Part shown: positions 40,210 to 49,347 of the stretch, one piece after another
Position numbering within the stretch: position 1 is the first letter of the stretch
Layout of the letters: every line of letters starts with the position of its first letter
DNA from: Clostridia bacterium
GTDB lineage: Bacteria > Bacillota > Clostridia > Oscillospirales > Acutalibacteraceae
DNA length: 64,000 nucleotides
Assembly: GCA_017410325.1 (NCBI GenBank)
Contig: JAFQRA010000001.1
Location: 32,277 to 96,276, forward strand
Reading direction: 5' to 3'
Translations under genes and position numbers: made by a program
Notes under the pieces: model-generated
What the model saw: only the letters and a program-made list of their open reading frames with translations
What the model was told of the DNA's origin: nothing
Database searches by the model: none

Positions 40210-40227
40210 AACAGGAGGGGAAAGAAA

Positions 40228-40551
40228 ATGGATACAATTGTACTCAAAGCAACCACAGCCGAAGGGGCTTATGTTGCAGAAAGCGAAAGCACCGTTTTCG
40301 AAGAAAACACCGTTGCCGAAGAAAGCATCGTTTTCGAAGAAAACACCGTTGCCGAGGAAAGCACGGCGGCAGAGGAAATACAGTACGAGTTTAAGGTTAC
40401 TCCCGACAATTTTGTCGATGCACTTCCCATTATGGGTACGGGTATGCTTGGCATATTCCTCGTTATGGGAGTTATCATAGCCTGCGTTGCCGCGCTCAAT
40501 AAGGCAAGCTCGTCCGACAGAAAAGCAAAGAAAAAAGCAAAGAAAAACTGA
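40228..40551 (+). CDS. OadG-like small subunit with acidic N-terminal repeats
   Basis: 107 aa. One membrane helix (GTGMLGIFLVMGVIIACVAAL) followed by a Lys-rich tail is the topology of the gamma/OadG subunit that assembles the sodium-pump decarboxylase. The N-terminus is unusual: FEENTVAEES occurs twice in tandem in an acidic stretch. It lies 18 bases after oadB, with AGGAGGGG upstream, so the two are one operon. Confidence 0.75.
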   Translation: MDTIVLKATTAEGAYVAESESTVFEENTVAEESIVFEENTVAEESTAAEEIQYEFKVTPDNFVDALPIMGTGMLGIFLVMGVIIACVAALNKASSSDRKAKKKAKKN

Positions 40552-40594
40552 ATTTGTATAAGGAAACGGTCTTGACCGTTGAAAACAAGTGCAC

Positions 40595-40636
40595 AAGCGG
40601 TGATTATTCGTTAGGAATTTTCACCGCTTCTTTTTC
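40595..40636 (+). terminator. terminator after the OadG-like gene
   Basis: AAGCGGTGA pairs with TCACCGCTT over a 17-base loop and is followed by CTTTTTCTTG. Confidence 0.85.
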
Positions 40637-40701
40637 TTGACATATTCTTTGTTAAAGTATAAAATTCTTAACTGTAATATATTTTAAGGCGATGAAATTT
40701 T

Positions 40702-41916
40702 ATGAATAAAGAGCGTTTGCTGCCGCGCTTTCGGGATACCTTCCTTGAGGGCAAAAACTATAAATTCCTTTTGCTGTCAATCCTTGTAACGGGTCTTTCC
40801 TACGGCCTGTATAAGGGCTTGCTCGACAATTATCTTGCCGAAATTGTCGGTATGGGCGAAATGGACAGAGGCGTTGCGGAATTCTTCCGTGAAATTCCGG
40901 GCGTAATGCTGATTCTCATTCTTGCACTGTTTTATATGCTTTCTGCCGAAACGCTTTATAAAGCGGGTGCGTTTTTCCTGCTCTGCGGTATGGGTATGCT
41001 TGCAATTCTGCCGCCCGGCAAGGTGCTCGTCACGCTTTCAATCTGTATGTATTCGCTGGGTGAGCATATCCAGATAGGTATGAAAAACACGCTTTCACTC
41101 AAATACGCAAAGCCGGGCCACGGCGGTGCGGCACTCGGCGCGCAGAATGCATCAAGCCAGGTCGGTACTCTTATAGGTTATATGGTGGTCGTTGCCGTGT
41201 TTTCAACGGTTACCGCCAACCAACCGTATAAGCTCTTCTTTGCGGTTGCCGCCGTGCTTGCCGCAATCAGCGCCGTGCTTTCGCTTCGCATTACGGGCAA
41301 GAGCGAAACGGACAAAAACAAGCGCCGCTTCTTTTTTCACAAGAAATATACAAAATACTATATGCTCGAAATGTTTTACGGTGCGCGCAAGCAGGTTTTC
41401 TTCACCTTCGGCCCCTACGTGCTTATTCTTTTCTACGGTGCCGATGCCGCAACGATAAGCCTCCTTTTTGCCGTTTCGGCAATTGTCTGCTTCTTTGCTT
41501 CGCCCGTAGTCGGCAGAATTATCGACAGAATAGGCTATAAGGTCGTAATGATTTCCGACACGCTGATTCTCATTATCGTCTGCTTCTTCTACGGCTTTGC
41601 CCACCGCATTTTCCCGATGAACGTTGCATATATAATCTGCTGTATTACATATATTCTGGATGCGGTTATTTCCCTTGCCTCAATGGCGTCAAACGTTTAC
41701 GTGCAGGATTTGTCGGACGACCCCAACGAAATCAAGGCTACGATTTCAACGGGCGTTTCGATTAACCATCTTATTACGATTTTTATTGCCCTTTGCGGCG
41801 GCTGGATTTGGCAGACCCTCGGTATGGAGCTGTTGTTTATAATTTCCGCTGTGCTCGGCCTTTGCAACAGTGCCTACGCCGCAACGATTAAAACGAAGAA
41901 AAAAACGGTATCATAA
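40702..41916 (+). CDS. MFS transporter
   Basis: 404 aa with about 12 hydrophobic segments in two six-helix bundles and a basic cytoplasmic loop in the middle (KSETDKNKRRFFFHKKYTKY). Major facilitator superfamily; substrate not predictable. The gene is flanked by its own terminators, so it is monocistronic. AAGGCG before ATG 40702 is a weak ribosome site. Confidence 0.9.
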   Translation: MNKERLLPRFRDTFLEGKNYKFLLLSILVTGLSYGLYKGLLDNYLAEIVGMGEMDRGVAEFFREIPGVMLILILALFYMLSAETLYKAGAFFLLCGMGMLAILPPGKVLVTLSICMYSLGEHIQIGMKNTLSLKYAKPGHGGAALGAQNASSQVGTLIGYMVVVAVFSTVTANQPYKLFFAVAAVLAAISAVLSLRITGKSETDKNKRRFFFHKKYTKYYMLEMFYGARKQVFFTFGPYVLILFYGADAATISLLFAVSAIVCFFASPVVGRIIDRIGYKVVMISDTLILIIVCFFYGFAHRIFPMNVAYIICCITYILDAVISLASMASNVYVQDLSDDPNEIKATISTGVSINHLITIFIALCGGWIWQTLGMELLFIISAVLGLCNSAYAATIKTKKKTVS

Positions 41917-41930
41917 CAAAACTGCCTTAT

Positions 41931-41966
41931 CCCGTCTGAGATAAGGCAGTTGATTTTTGTTACTTT
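41931..41966. terminator. bidirectional terminator between convergent MFS genes
   Basis: ACTGCCTTATC (41931-41941) pairs with GATAAGGCAGT (41950-41960), with T-rich sequence on both sides; it lies between two convergent transporter genes and overlaps the last base of the minus-strand gene. Confidence 0.85.
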
Positions 41967-43162
41967 TCAATGCGGAAAGCCTTCCATTTTTTAATGCAGG
42001 ACAGGCAGAGCACGGCACCCAGCAGGGCGATAGCTGCCCAGAAGCACACGGTGAAATTCCAGCCCATTCTGTCCGAAATAACGGCAAAGGCGTAGGTGGA
42101 AACGGCTGAGCCGATGTAGGTTGCGCTGTTGAGTATGCCAGAGGCGGTCGAAACCTTGCCGAAGCGTGAGAAATGGTAGGGGACGTTGCCTATGAGCATA
42201 AGGTTTACGCCGTGCATACAGCTTGTGATTATTGCCATTGTGAGGATGTCGAGCACTGCCGCCTTTGAGAAAAAGACGATAAGTATCAGGTTGCAGGCGA
42301 GTGCGGTGACAAAGAAAACGAAGGCGCTTTTGAGCTCGTTTGCAATTCTGTCGCCGATTTTTGTAACAACGGTAAGACTGAGAATACTGAATACGGGCAG
42401 AATTGCCGTTGAAAGAATCGAAACCGAAGGGCCGAGGTCAAATACCTCCGAAATATATGTCGGCATCCACGTTGTAATTCCGTCACGCAGAAAGCCCTGC
42501 AGAATTATTGCAATAAGTATCGGGATTATGCCGACGCTTACAAGTACTTTTATCGGCAGCTTGCCTTTTTCTTCAGCTTGCTTTGCGGCTACAGCCGTGC
42601 CCGTGTATTCAAGCGATTTCGTTGTCGTGAGCCATAAAAACGCAAAGACGAGACCCACAGCACCGCACACGGCGAAAACAGCCTTCCAATGCGAAACGGT
42701 GATAATAAGCGGAGTTACCGTGTAAACGGCAATCGTAGCGGCGTAGGATGCCTGGCTGACCTTTGCGATAACCCTCGTGTAGTCCCTGCCCTTGAAGTAT
42801 TCGGAAACAAGGCGCACAAGCGGCGGCCACATCAGCGCCTGAAAAAAGCCGTTGAGGCACCACAGGGCGTTCATCAGATAAATATTGGGCAGGAAAACCA
42901 TTGAAAGGTTGACGGCAGACGTGCCGAAAAGGCCGAAAAGTATTACGTTGTGCGGCTTAAACCTGTCGCCGACAACACCGCTGATAATCTGTCCTATGCC
43001 GTAGGTAGCAAAGCTGCCCGTAACGGCAATACTCGCAAGCTGCTTGGTTATTCCCAAATCCGCTATAATTTCCGCAAGCGTTGCGGCGTAGTTGATTCTC
43101 GTTATGTAGCTTACGAAATATACCGCACAGCACAGCAGCGCAAGCCTCTTGGTGTTCTTCAT
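41960..43162 (-). CDS. MFS transporter, organophosphate:phosphate antiporter-like
   Basis: 400 aa, 12 predicted helices. The N-terminal FVSYITRINYAATLAEIIAD and YGIGQIISGVVGDRFKPHNV resemble the glycerol-3-phosphate/hexose-phosphate (OPA) and nitrate-like MFS branch, where RxNxs and GxxGDRF are conserved. The start at 43162 (MKNTKR) is preferred because GGGGCGATGAA is immediately upstream; a further in-frame start at 43189 has no ribosome site. Substrate inferred only loosely. Confidence 0.88.
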   Translation of the reverse strand: MKNTKRLALLCCAVYFVSYITRINYAATLAEIIADLGITKQLASIAVTGSFATYGIGQIISGVVGDRFKPHNVILFGLFGTSAVNLSMVFLPNIYLMNALWCLNGFFQALMWPPLVRLVSEYFKGRDYTRVIAKVSQASYAATIAVYTVTPLIITVSHWKAVFAVCGAVGLVFAFLWLTTTKSLEYTGTAVAAKQAEEKGKLPIKVLVSVGIIPILIAIILQGFLRDGITTWMPTYISEVFDLGPSVSILSTAILPVFSILSLTVVTKIGDRIANELKSAFVFFVTALACNLILIVFFSKAAVLDILTMAIITSCMHGVNLMLIGNVPYHFSRFGKVSTASGILNSATYIGSAVSTYAFAVISDRMGWNFTVCFWAAIALLGAVLCLSCIKKWKAFRIEK

Positions 43163-43243
43163 TTCATCGCCCCGTAAGTTTTGATACAATTTGATATTAT
43201 ATTCTTTTTATTATTATTTTTCAACAGCAAATGCATAAAAAAC

Positions 43244-43278
43244 AAAAATCCGACGGTGGTTCAAGCCGTCGGATTTTT
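43244..43278 (-). terminator. terminator of the LuxR-type gene
   Basis: AAAATCCGACGG pairs with CCGTCGGATTTTT; on the minus strand it is followed by TTTTTGTTTTTTAT. It lies 138 bases after the regulator stop. The rest of 43279-43415 is AT-rich with nothing recognisable. Confidence 0.85.
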
Positions 43279-43415
43279 GCGGTTCAGAGACAAAAGTTTA
43301 ATTTTTGTTAAGAAATTAAACAGTATCTGTTAAGTGATTATATTGCAACTGTATTATATACGATTTCTGTATAAAATGCAATAACCGTATTCACGGCAAA
43401 TTAGTAGGGTATTTA

Positions 43416-44654
43416 TTATATGAAAAGCACCAGCTCGGAGCGCTTGTCAACCCCCGTTTTGTTTTTGGCGGCTCTTATAAAGCCCTTGACAGAGGCTTCG
43501 GATATTTTGAGCTGCTCGGCAATCTGCCTGTCGGAAAGCCCGAAAACGGCGAGCCGTGCAATTTCACGCTCACGCACGGTGAGCGATACGGAAACGTTTC
43601 TTTCAAGTATGGTGTTGTGAATGGTTGTCCAGCCCGTAAGGTATTGCTTGTGCAACTCCTTAACTTCTCTTGCGGCGTCTGGGTCAACCATAGCTATTCG
43701 TTCGTCAAGCAGCTTGCCGAGCTGCCTGCGGTATTCAACGAGCGGCCCGTAAAGCCTGTCGGGCAGGCAGAGCGCAACCGCCTTGTCAATGTGGAATTTT
43801 GCCTGCTTCGTGTCGCCGGATTGGCTGTAGGCAATGGCGCACAGCAGCCTTAAATATATCTCGGGTATTACCGTTTTGTCCGTGTGTGCTTTGGTTATCA
43901 TCGGCTCGACTATATAAGGATAAAACCTTATCATACCAAGGCCTCTGATGTTGGGGTACTGTCTTTCGCCTGTTGCAACCTCCTGTGCACCGACAAGCAG
44001 ATTTTTTGCGTAATAAACTCTTGCGGCGTGGTGTGCATCGGTGGGAAGCGTGTCAAAACGCCCTTGTGTAAACCATTCGGGGTAATCGCCCTTGGAGCGG
44101 ATTGCACTGTCTGTTACCGCAAGGGAAAGTGCAACAATATCTCTGTCCGCCTGCGTGTGGCAGGGTGCTTCGCAGATGTGCTTTTTCGCCTGCTGGAACA
44201 TATTTACGTCACCTGTCCACAAGGCGCAGTGGGCGAGAAGCATACCGCCTGCAATAATGGCATAGAAGCCCGACTTTCTTTCGAGCAGATATTGTGCGTA
44301 TCTGTAAACTTTGTTTACTTTGCCCCTTCTGTAGGCTATCTCTGCGGCAAAAAGTGCCTGAGCCTCGGGGTGGGAAGCAAGGGCGAGAATGCAGTCGTCT
44401 GCCGTGCCTGGCTCGGAGTAAAGGTTCGTCATATCGAGAAAGGGGCATTTCTTCGGCATCGGCATATCTGCCTGCGCCTCTGCTTTTGCGCTTCTGCTGC
44501 GTCCGTCTGCGGGCTTTACCGCATCGGCAGGTATGCTCCAGTTAAGCCCGAAACGCTCTGCACCGGGTATTTTGCCCTGCCTGCAATAGTCCTGAACACG
44601 CCTTACGGAAATGTTCCACTTTTCCGCCGCCTGCTGTACGCTCATTTTATTCAT
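43416..44654 (-). CDS. LuxR-type transcriptional regulator with N-terminal MerR/HTH_17-like domain
   Basis: 412 aa. Residues ~1-50 form a helix-turn-helix of the excisionase/HTH_17 type (MSVQQAAEKWNISVRRVQDY and GKIPGAERFGLNWSIPA). The middle ~250 residues are helical, TPR-like. The C-terminus is a GerE/LuxR HTH (LTVREREIARLAVFGLSDRQ, then IAEQLKISEASVKGFI). Two separate DNA-binding modules at opposite ends are unusual. ATG 44654 is used because GGAGG lies 8 bases upstream; a TTG at 44669 overlaps that site. It is divergent from the Tad pilus operon and may control it, which is inference from position only. Confidence 0.85.
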   Translation of the reverse strand: MNKMSVQQAAEKWNISVRRVQDYCRQGKIPGAERFGLNWSIPADAVKPADGRSRSAKAEAQADMPMPKKCPFLDMTNLYSEPGTADDCILALASHPEAQALFAAEIAYRRGKVNKVYRYAQYLLERKSGFYAIIAGGMLLAHCALWTGDVNMFQQAKKHICEAPCHTQADRDIVALSLAVTDSAIRSKGDYPEWFTQGRFDTLPTDAHHAARVYYAKNLLVGAQEVATGERQYPNIRGLGMIRFYPYIVEPMITKAHTDKTVIPEIYLRLLCAIAYSQSGDTKQAKFHIDKAVALCLPDRLYGPLVEYRRQLGKLLDERIAMVDPDAAREVKELHKQYLTGWTTIHNTILERNVSVSLTVREREIARLAVFGLSDRQIAEQLKISEASVKGFIRAAKNKTGVDKRSELVLFI

Positions 44655-45193
44655 TCTGTTTTCCTCCAATGCCTGCTATCCGTCGTTAGTGCGCTGAATA
44701 TGGGTTTATTATACAGCGTTTGTGCGACGAATGCAAGACTTTTTGGGAATGTTTTCCTGAAAGATTTTGAATTTTTTCCGTTTTTCGGCGCATTTTGATG
44801 CATATTCGGTGTATAAATATGAAATTACGCTGTGAATATACAGAATTTTATGCATAAAACCCTTAAAGATGTGTATTTTTGTTGAATATTTAGCATTTTG
44901 CGAATAGTTACTGATTTTCGTTGTGCAAGGTGCTGAAAAAACGCACTTTTTAGGCGGCGATTTTTGGTTGCTATACTTTATAAATTTATTAAAAGGCGAA
45001 ATTGTGCAAAATTGCGGAAAAACCCTTGATATATAGCGGAACAAAGGAAAAAACTGCCGTTTGTGCAAGGTGTGCAAAAGTTGTTCACAATCGAAATTTT
45101 CAACTGTTGACTTCGCCAAAAGGCGGTGCTACGATGAAGCCACAGAGAACGACACGGTACAAACACAACGAAATCACAGGGAGGTGAAAGCCG
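44655..45193. other. AT-rich divergent intergenic region upstream of the Tad operon
   Basis: About 540 bases without a convincing gene. A minus-strand frame (44709-45119) is open but has the residue make-up of random AT-rich DNA. TGTGCAAGGTG occurs twice (about 44923 and 45061) as a direct repeat that could bind a regulator. It must contain the promoters for the LuxR-type gene and the Tad operon; no clear -35/-10 pair was fixed. Confidence 0.5.
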
Positions 45194-45880
45194 ATGATAG
45201 AAGCAATCTACGGTACGGCACTCGGAACACTCTCAGCGCTGGCGTTCAACCGCATATCGGTTTTTCAGGTGCAGAAAAGAACACAGGAAAGTGCCAAAAT
45301 CGAAACGCTGAAAAACACGGCACTGATAGTCGGATGGGTCCTGCTCTCGGGAGCACTCTTCGCAGCGGTCTTCGCAAGGTACGCAGACACGGCAGTCAGG
45401 CTTGAGTCGGTGGCTTACATATCAATAGCAATTTCAATCGGTGCGGTTGATATGGATATAAAGAAAATCCCCAACTCCTCAGTACTCGCTCTGCTGACAG
45501 TCAGAACGGTTGCTCTCATTTATCAGATAGCAACGGGCGCACCGCTGAAAGAAACTCTCATTCCCTCACTGGTTGGTCTTGCAGCAGGCTTCATTCTCTA
45601 CCAGCTTCCTATGCTGATAGGAATACCGATAGGAACGGGCGATGTCAAGTACAGTGCGGCAATCGGCTACTGCCTCGGAGCTTTCGGATACATACAGGCA
45701 GCGCTGATAATGGCAGTCGGACTTCTGGTTTACCTGGTTTACCTGGTGGCAACCAAAAAGGGCTCGCTTAAAACATCGGTTCCCATGGGCCCGTACCTTT
45801 CACTCGGCGCAGTGGTAACGGTGCTCTTCCCGGTTTTCGGAGAGCTTCAGCAAACAATATTCTCACAGTTTTTCAATTAA
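45194..45880 (+). CDS. tadV: Tad prepilin peptidase (A24 family, TadV/CpaA)
   Basis: 228-aa integral membrane aspartic peptidase that cuts Flp prepilins after Gly. Catalytic Asp motifs are VDMDIKKIPNS (first Asp) and GTGDVKYSAAIGYCLG (GxGDxK, second Asp). About seven membrane helices. GGGAGGTG lies 7 bases before ATG 45194. First gene of the Tad operon. Confidence 0.92.
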   Translation: MIEAIYGTALGTLSALAFNRISVFQVQKRTQESAKIETLKNTALIVGWVLLSGALFAAVFARYADTAVRLESVAYISIAISIGAVDMDIKKIPNSSVLALLTVRTVALIYQIATGAPLKETLIPSLVGLAAGFILYQLPMLIGIPIGTGDVKYSAAIGYCLGAFGYIQAALIMAVGLLVYLVYLVATKKGSLKTSVPMGPYLSLGAVVTVLFPVFGELQQTIFSQFFN

Positions 45881-45932
45881 GTACGTCAGTCCCGACCACA
45901 GGGACACAAAAATAAAAATGGAGGTAATAAAA

Positions 45933-46127
45933 ATGTTAAGAAAATGGTTTAAGGACGAAGAAGGTCAAGGTATGGTTGAGTACGGTCTCATCATCGGTCT
46001 TATCGCAATCGTCGTCATTGTCGCTCTCGTCGCACTCGGTCCGAAGATTCGTGATTTGTTTGAACAGGTCAACGACAAAATTGACGCAATCGGCACCGAC
46101 GGAACAACAGCACCGTCAGGCACCTGA
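45933..46127 (+). CDS. flp: Flp-type pilin 1
   Basis: 64 aa. Short basic leader MLRKWFKDEEG, with the processing site G-QGMVEY typical of type IVb Flp pilins, followed by one hydrophobic helix (LIIGLIAIVVIVALVALG) and a short C-terminus ending TAPSGT. After cleavage the mature subunit would be about 53 aa. ATG 45933 has GGAGG 8 bases upstream; an ATG at 45918 lies in that site. Confidence 0.95.
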   Translation: MLRKWFKDEEGQGMVEYGLIIGLIAIVVIVALVALGPKIRDLFEQVNDKIDAIGTDGTTAPSGT

Positions 46128-46251
46128 TAACCCGAAGCAATAATCACCTTTTCAATCGGTTCAATGAAAAGGTTAAATAACTAAAAAGGTTCAGATTACT
46201 TAAAGGTTCAGTAAACAAAAATTATTAAAGAAAGAGACGGAGGTTTTACTA

Positions 46252-46455
46252 ATGTTAAGAAAATGGTTCAAGGATGAAGAAGGTCAGGGTATGGTTGAAT
46301 ACGGTCTCATCATCGGTCTTATCGCAATCGTAGTCATTGTTGCCCTCGTCGCACTCGGTCCGAAGATTCGTGATTTGTTTGAACAGGTCAACGACAAAAT
46401 TGACGCAATCGGCACCGACGGTACAACAGCACCGACAACACCGTCAGGTACATAA
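46252..46455 (+). CDS. flp: Flp-type pilin 2
   Basis: 67 aa, identical to pilin 1 except for a longer end (TTAPTTPSGT). Own ribosome site ACGGAGG before ATG 46252. DNA differs from copy 1 mainly at silent third positions, which indicates selection or gene conversion, not a recent tandem duplication. Confidence 0.95.
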   Translation: MLRKWFKDEEGQGMVEYGLIIGLIAIVVIVALVALGPKIRDLFEQVNDKIDAIGTDGTTAPTTPSGT

Positions 46456-46604
46456 TATTCCGGCATAACACCAAAATCCTTTCATAAAGGTTCATAAGAA
46501 AGGTAAAAAAACAAAACGGTTTATTAAAAATTTAAGGTTCAGAGAAAACAATAAAACGTATAACGGTTCAGAAACTTATTTGAAAAATAACGGAGGTTTT
46601 TAAT

Positions 46605-46799
46605 ATGTTAAGAAAATGGTTTAAGGATGAAGAAGGTCAGGGTATGGTTGAGTACGGCCTTATCATCGGTCTCATCGCAATCGTAGTCATTGTTGCTCTC
46701 GTAGCACTCGGTCCGAAGATTCGTGATTTGTTTGAGCAGGTCAACGACAGAATCGACGCAATCGGCACCGACGGCACAACAGCACCGTCAGGTACATAA
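46605..46799 (+). CDS. flp: Flp-type pilin 3
   Basis: 64 aa, identical to pilin 1 except Lys to Arg in VNDRIDAIG. Own ribosome site CGGAGG. The inter-pilin gaps contain AAGGTTCAG/AACGGTTCAG-like AT-rich motifs that may help differential expression. Confidence 0.95.
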   Translation: MLRKWFKDEEGQGMVEYGLIIGLIAIVVIVALVALGPKIRDLFEQVNDRIDAIGTDGTTAPSGT

Positions 46800-46838
46800 T
46801 AAAGCATAAAAACCAAATTAATAATCCTTAAGTGAGAG

Positions 46839-46875
46839 TTGGGGTAAGTTCGCTCGCGGAGCGAGCTTACCCCAA
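46839..46875 (+). promoter_or_regulatory. stem-loop between pilins and TadE
   Basis: GGGGTAAGTTCGCTC and GAGCGAGCTTACCCC form a strong hairpin around GCG, without a following T-run. It probably stabilises the upstream pilin mRNA or attenuates transcription so that pilins outnumber assembly proteins. Confidence 0.75.
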
Positions 46876-46921
46876 TACTGATAAAAGAAAAAACTATATT
46901 AAATGCGGAGGTGACAGCAAA

Positions 46922-47344
46922 ATGAAAGAGCGTTTGAAGAAGAGCTTCAGGCGTGAGGACGGACAGTCAATGGTTGAGTTTGCGCTCATATTGCCGATAT
47001 TTCTGCTAATTCTCTGCGGAATAATCGACTTCGGCTGGCTTTTCTATAATCAGTTATCGCTCAACAATGCCTGCCGCGAGGGAGCACGCTACGCTGTCGT
47101 ACACACCGCAGAAAACGGCGACACTCAGGCAATAATAACCCACATCGAAAACCTTTCCTCAACCGTCATCAGCAACGACGGTGTGCGTATAACGGTTACC
47201 TACACTACACCCAACGACCCGACAGCCGGAGACATAAAGGTGGATATGCAGGCGGATATTTCCTTCTTCACCCCCGTGCTCAGTACGGTAATGGGTAAAG
47301 AAAAAACAATAACCTCAACGGTAATAATGAAAGTCGAATCATAA
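46922..47344 (+). CDS. tadE: TadE-like minor pseudopilin
   Basis: 140 aa. Basic leader MKERLKKSFRREDG, then the class III-like prepilin motif QSMVEFALILPIFLLILCGI (TadE-type) and a beta-rich periplasmic/extracellular part with NACREGARYAVVHT. It acts as a minor pseudopilin, cut by the TadV-type peptidase. ATG 46922 follows GGAGGTG. Confidence 0.9.
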   Translation: MKERLKKSFRREDGQSMVEFALILPIFLLILCGIIDFGWLFYNQLSLNNACREGARYAVVHTAENGDTQAIITHIENLSSTVISNDGVRITVTYTTPNDPTAGDIKVDMQADISFFTPVLSTVMGKEKTITSTVIMKVES

Positions 47345-47359
47345 GGGGTGCTTGTAAAT

Positions 47360-48121
47360 ATGAAAAAAATTTATTTAATAGCTATGGTCATTGCACTTGC
47401 CGCAGGCCTTGCTACATACTTTTTTGCAAACGAGCTTAAAACAAGCAAAATCGTAACCGGTGTAAACGAAGCAACGGTAGTGATTGCGCTTGAGGATATA
47501 GACGAAAACACAATACTCACCGCAGATATGTTCCAGACGGTAAAGCTGCCGCAGACAGCGGTTTCCTTCGGTACGGTTGCCGATGTTAACGACGTAATCG
47601 GCTATATGACTTCTGTTAAAATTCTCCGCGGCGAACAGCTTATGACAGGTAAACTTGTGCCGGTAGGAACGGATAAGGCAAAGGACAGACTTTCCTATGA
47701 GCTTGCGGACGGAAAGTACGCCTATTCAATCAGCGTTACGGTTGAAAATGCGGTTTCCTACTTTATCAAGGAAAACGACAAGGTGAACATTTACGACAGA
47801 GCAACTCCCGACAAGCCGCTGCTTGAAAATGTAAGAGTGCTGAAAATCAGCGATTATCCCTCAAATATCCAGCAGGATTCGGGAATAGAAATAACGTCGT
47901 TTGCGGTTCTGACTCTTGAGCTTGATAAAAAGCAGATATCGAAACTCATACCCGTTGAAGGTAATGACCGTTTCAAAGCCGTACTCGTTTCTTATGTAGA
48001 TGCTTACGAGCTGAATGACGATATAGCCGCCGCAGACGTGCCCGAGGATCAGCCCGAAGAGCCGCAGACAAACCTCGGTATGGGTGAAATCACAACGGCA
48101 CCGCCCGAAGCACAGCAGTAA
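47360..48121 (+). CDS. cpaB: Flp pilus assembly protein CpaB/RcpC
   Basis: 253 aa. N-terminal membrane helix (IYLIAMVIALAAGLATYFFA), SAF domain (VVIALEDIDENTILTADMFQ) and an RcpC/CpaB domain, with an acidic Pro-rich tail. It sits on the outer side of the membrane and helps in pilus assembly. ATG 47360 is chosen over a GTG at 47348 that lies inside GGGGTG. Confidence 0.9.
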   Translation: MKKIYLIAMVIALAAGLATYFFANELKTSKIVTGVNEATVVIALEDIDENTILTADMFQTVKLPQTAVSFGTVADVNDVIGYMTSVKILRGEQLMTGKLVPVGTDKAKDRLSYELADGKYAYSISVTVENAVSYFIKENDKVNIYDRATPDKPLLENVRVLKISDYPSNIQQDSGIEITSFAVLTLELDKKQISKLIPVEGNDRFKAVLVSYVDAYELNDDIAAADVPEDQPEEPQTNLGMGEITTAPPEAQQ

Positions 48122-48139
48122 AGAGGGGAGGAACGGAAA

Positions 48140-49336
48140 ATGGAAAAAATAAATCTTCTCGTTTTGTCAGATGACCTGGATTTACGCATCGAAGTCAAAA
48201 ACCTCGTTTCCGGTGAAACCTTTGCCATCAGCGGCTATTCGGATTTCACACCCGAGGGAAAAACAAAGATAGTCAACAAATTCCCCGAGGTTGTCCTGTG
48301 CGCAGTCAAGGGCGAGGTGCCCGAAAGCGTTTTTACCTTCGTACAGGATTTGCTCGTAGTCGCAAGGGAAACAACGGTAATCCTTGTCAACGATAACATC
48401 TGCGTTGACCTTGTCAACAAAGCGGCACAGTACGGAATACGCAAGGTGCTCCCGATTTACGGTATAGAGTCAGCCGAGTTTTCGGAGAATATAAGAACGG
48501 TCTACACCCTTGAACAGCAGCGGGTTTTGGACAACAATGAAAGCAAAAAGGTGCGCTGTAAGGCACTCGGCTTCTTCGGCGGTAAGGGCGGCACGGGCAA
48601 GACAACTCTTGCAATCGGCGTTGCCGCAAGCCTTGCAAAGTCGGGCAAAAGGGTAATGCTTTTAGACCTCGATTTGCAGTTTGGTGACGTTGCAATGGCG
48701 CTTGACCTCGACACTAAAAACTCAATCGTTGACCTTGTTCAGGACAGAGGCGGTATCACGATAGAAAACATAAACGCCTTTGCCGTTGAGCATTCAAGCG
48801 GTATGAGCGTGCTGTGCGCCCCGAAAAGCTCAGAGTTTGCGGACTTCGTAACACCCAACCATGTTGAAAAAATAATCGACATTATGCGCCCCTACTACGA
48901 ATACATAATAGTCGATTTTCCGTCAGCCTTTAACGATGTTACGATAACCGCCTGTGAAAACTGCGAGGAGCTTTACCTGGTTTACAACAACGAAATACTT
49001 TCACTCAACAACGCAAAAATCTGCTACACGATACTCGACCAGCTTCATCAGCGCGAAAAAATCCGCTTTGTGCTCAATAAGGTTGAAAAGAGCCTTGTAA
49101 AGCAAAAGGATTTTGAGGAGATGTTTGCTCAGGGTATTTTCGCAAGTATTCCTGCCGATTATTCCGCAGCCCTGCTGAGCATCAACAAGGGGCAGGCGGC
49201 AACGGTTGCTCAGCCGAAATCCTCACTTGCAAAGGGTATCAGCGAAATGGCGGATAAAATAATTGAAGTTCACACAGGTATAACTCCCATAAAGGAAAAG
49301 GAAGGCAAAAAAAGCCTATTCGCTAAGAAGAAATAA
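48140..49336 (+). CDS. cpaE: CpaE/TadZ-like ParA-family ATPase
   Basis: 398 aa. The first ~130 residues form an atypical receiver-like domain without a clear phospho-Asp; then a ParA/MinD ATPase with deviant Walker A GGKGGTGKTT (about 147-156), switch I LDLQFGDVAMAL and IVDFPSA. TadZ proteins place the Tad machine at a cell pole. Its P-loop is canonical (Lys present), in contrast to the KGGAGR protein encoded at 59-60 kb. A basic tail KKSLFAKKK could touch membrane or DNA. Confidence 0.93.
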   Translation: MEKINLLVLSDDLDLRIEVKNLVSGETFAISGYSDFTPEGKTKIVNKFPEVVLCAVKGEVPESVFTFVQDLLVVARETTVILVNDNICVDLVNKAAQYGIRKVLPIYGIESAEFSENIRTVYTLEQQRVLDNNESKKVRCKALGFFGGKGGTGKTTLAIGVAASLAKSGKRVMLLDLDLQFGDVAMALDLDTKNSIVDLVQDRGGITIENINAFAVEHSSGMSVLCAPKSSEFADFVTPNHVEKIIDIMRPYYEYIIVDFPSAFNDVTITACENCEELYLVYNNEILSLNNAKICYTILDQLHQREKIRFVLNKVEKSLVKQKDFEEMFAQGIFASIPADYSAALLSINKGQAATVAQPKSSLAKGISEMADKIIEVHTGITPIKEKEGKKSLFAKKK

Positions 49337-49347
49337 GAGGTGCTGTT

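Noticed and set aside
44709-45119. 136-aa minus-strand gene
   Set aside because: Composition is that of random AT-rich DNA, there is no ribosome site, and it covers the region that must hold the Tad promoter.
46832-46921. Upstream start for TadE
   Set aside because: It would run through the strong stem-loop; GGAGGTG immediately before ATG 46922 fixes the start.
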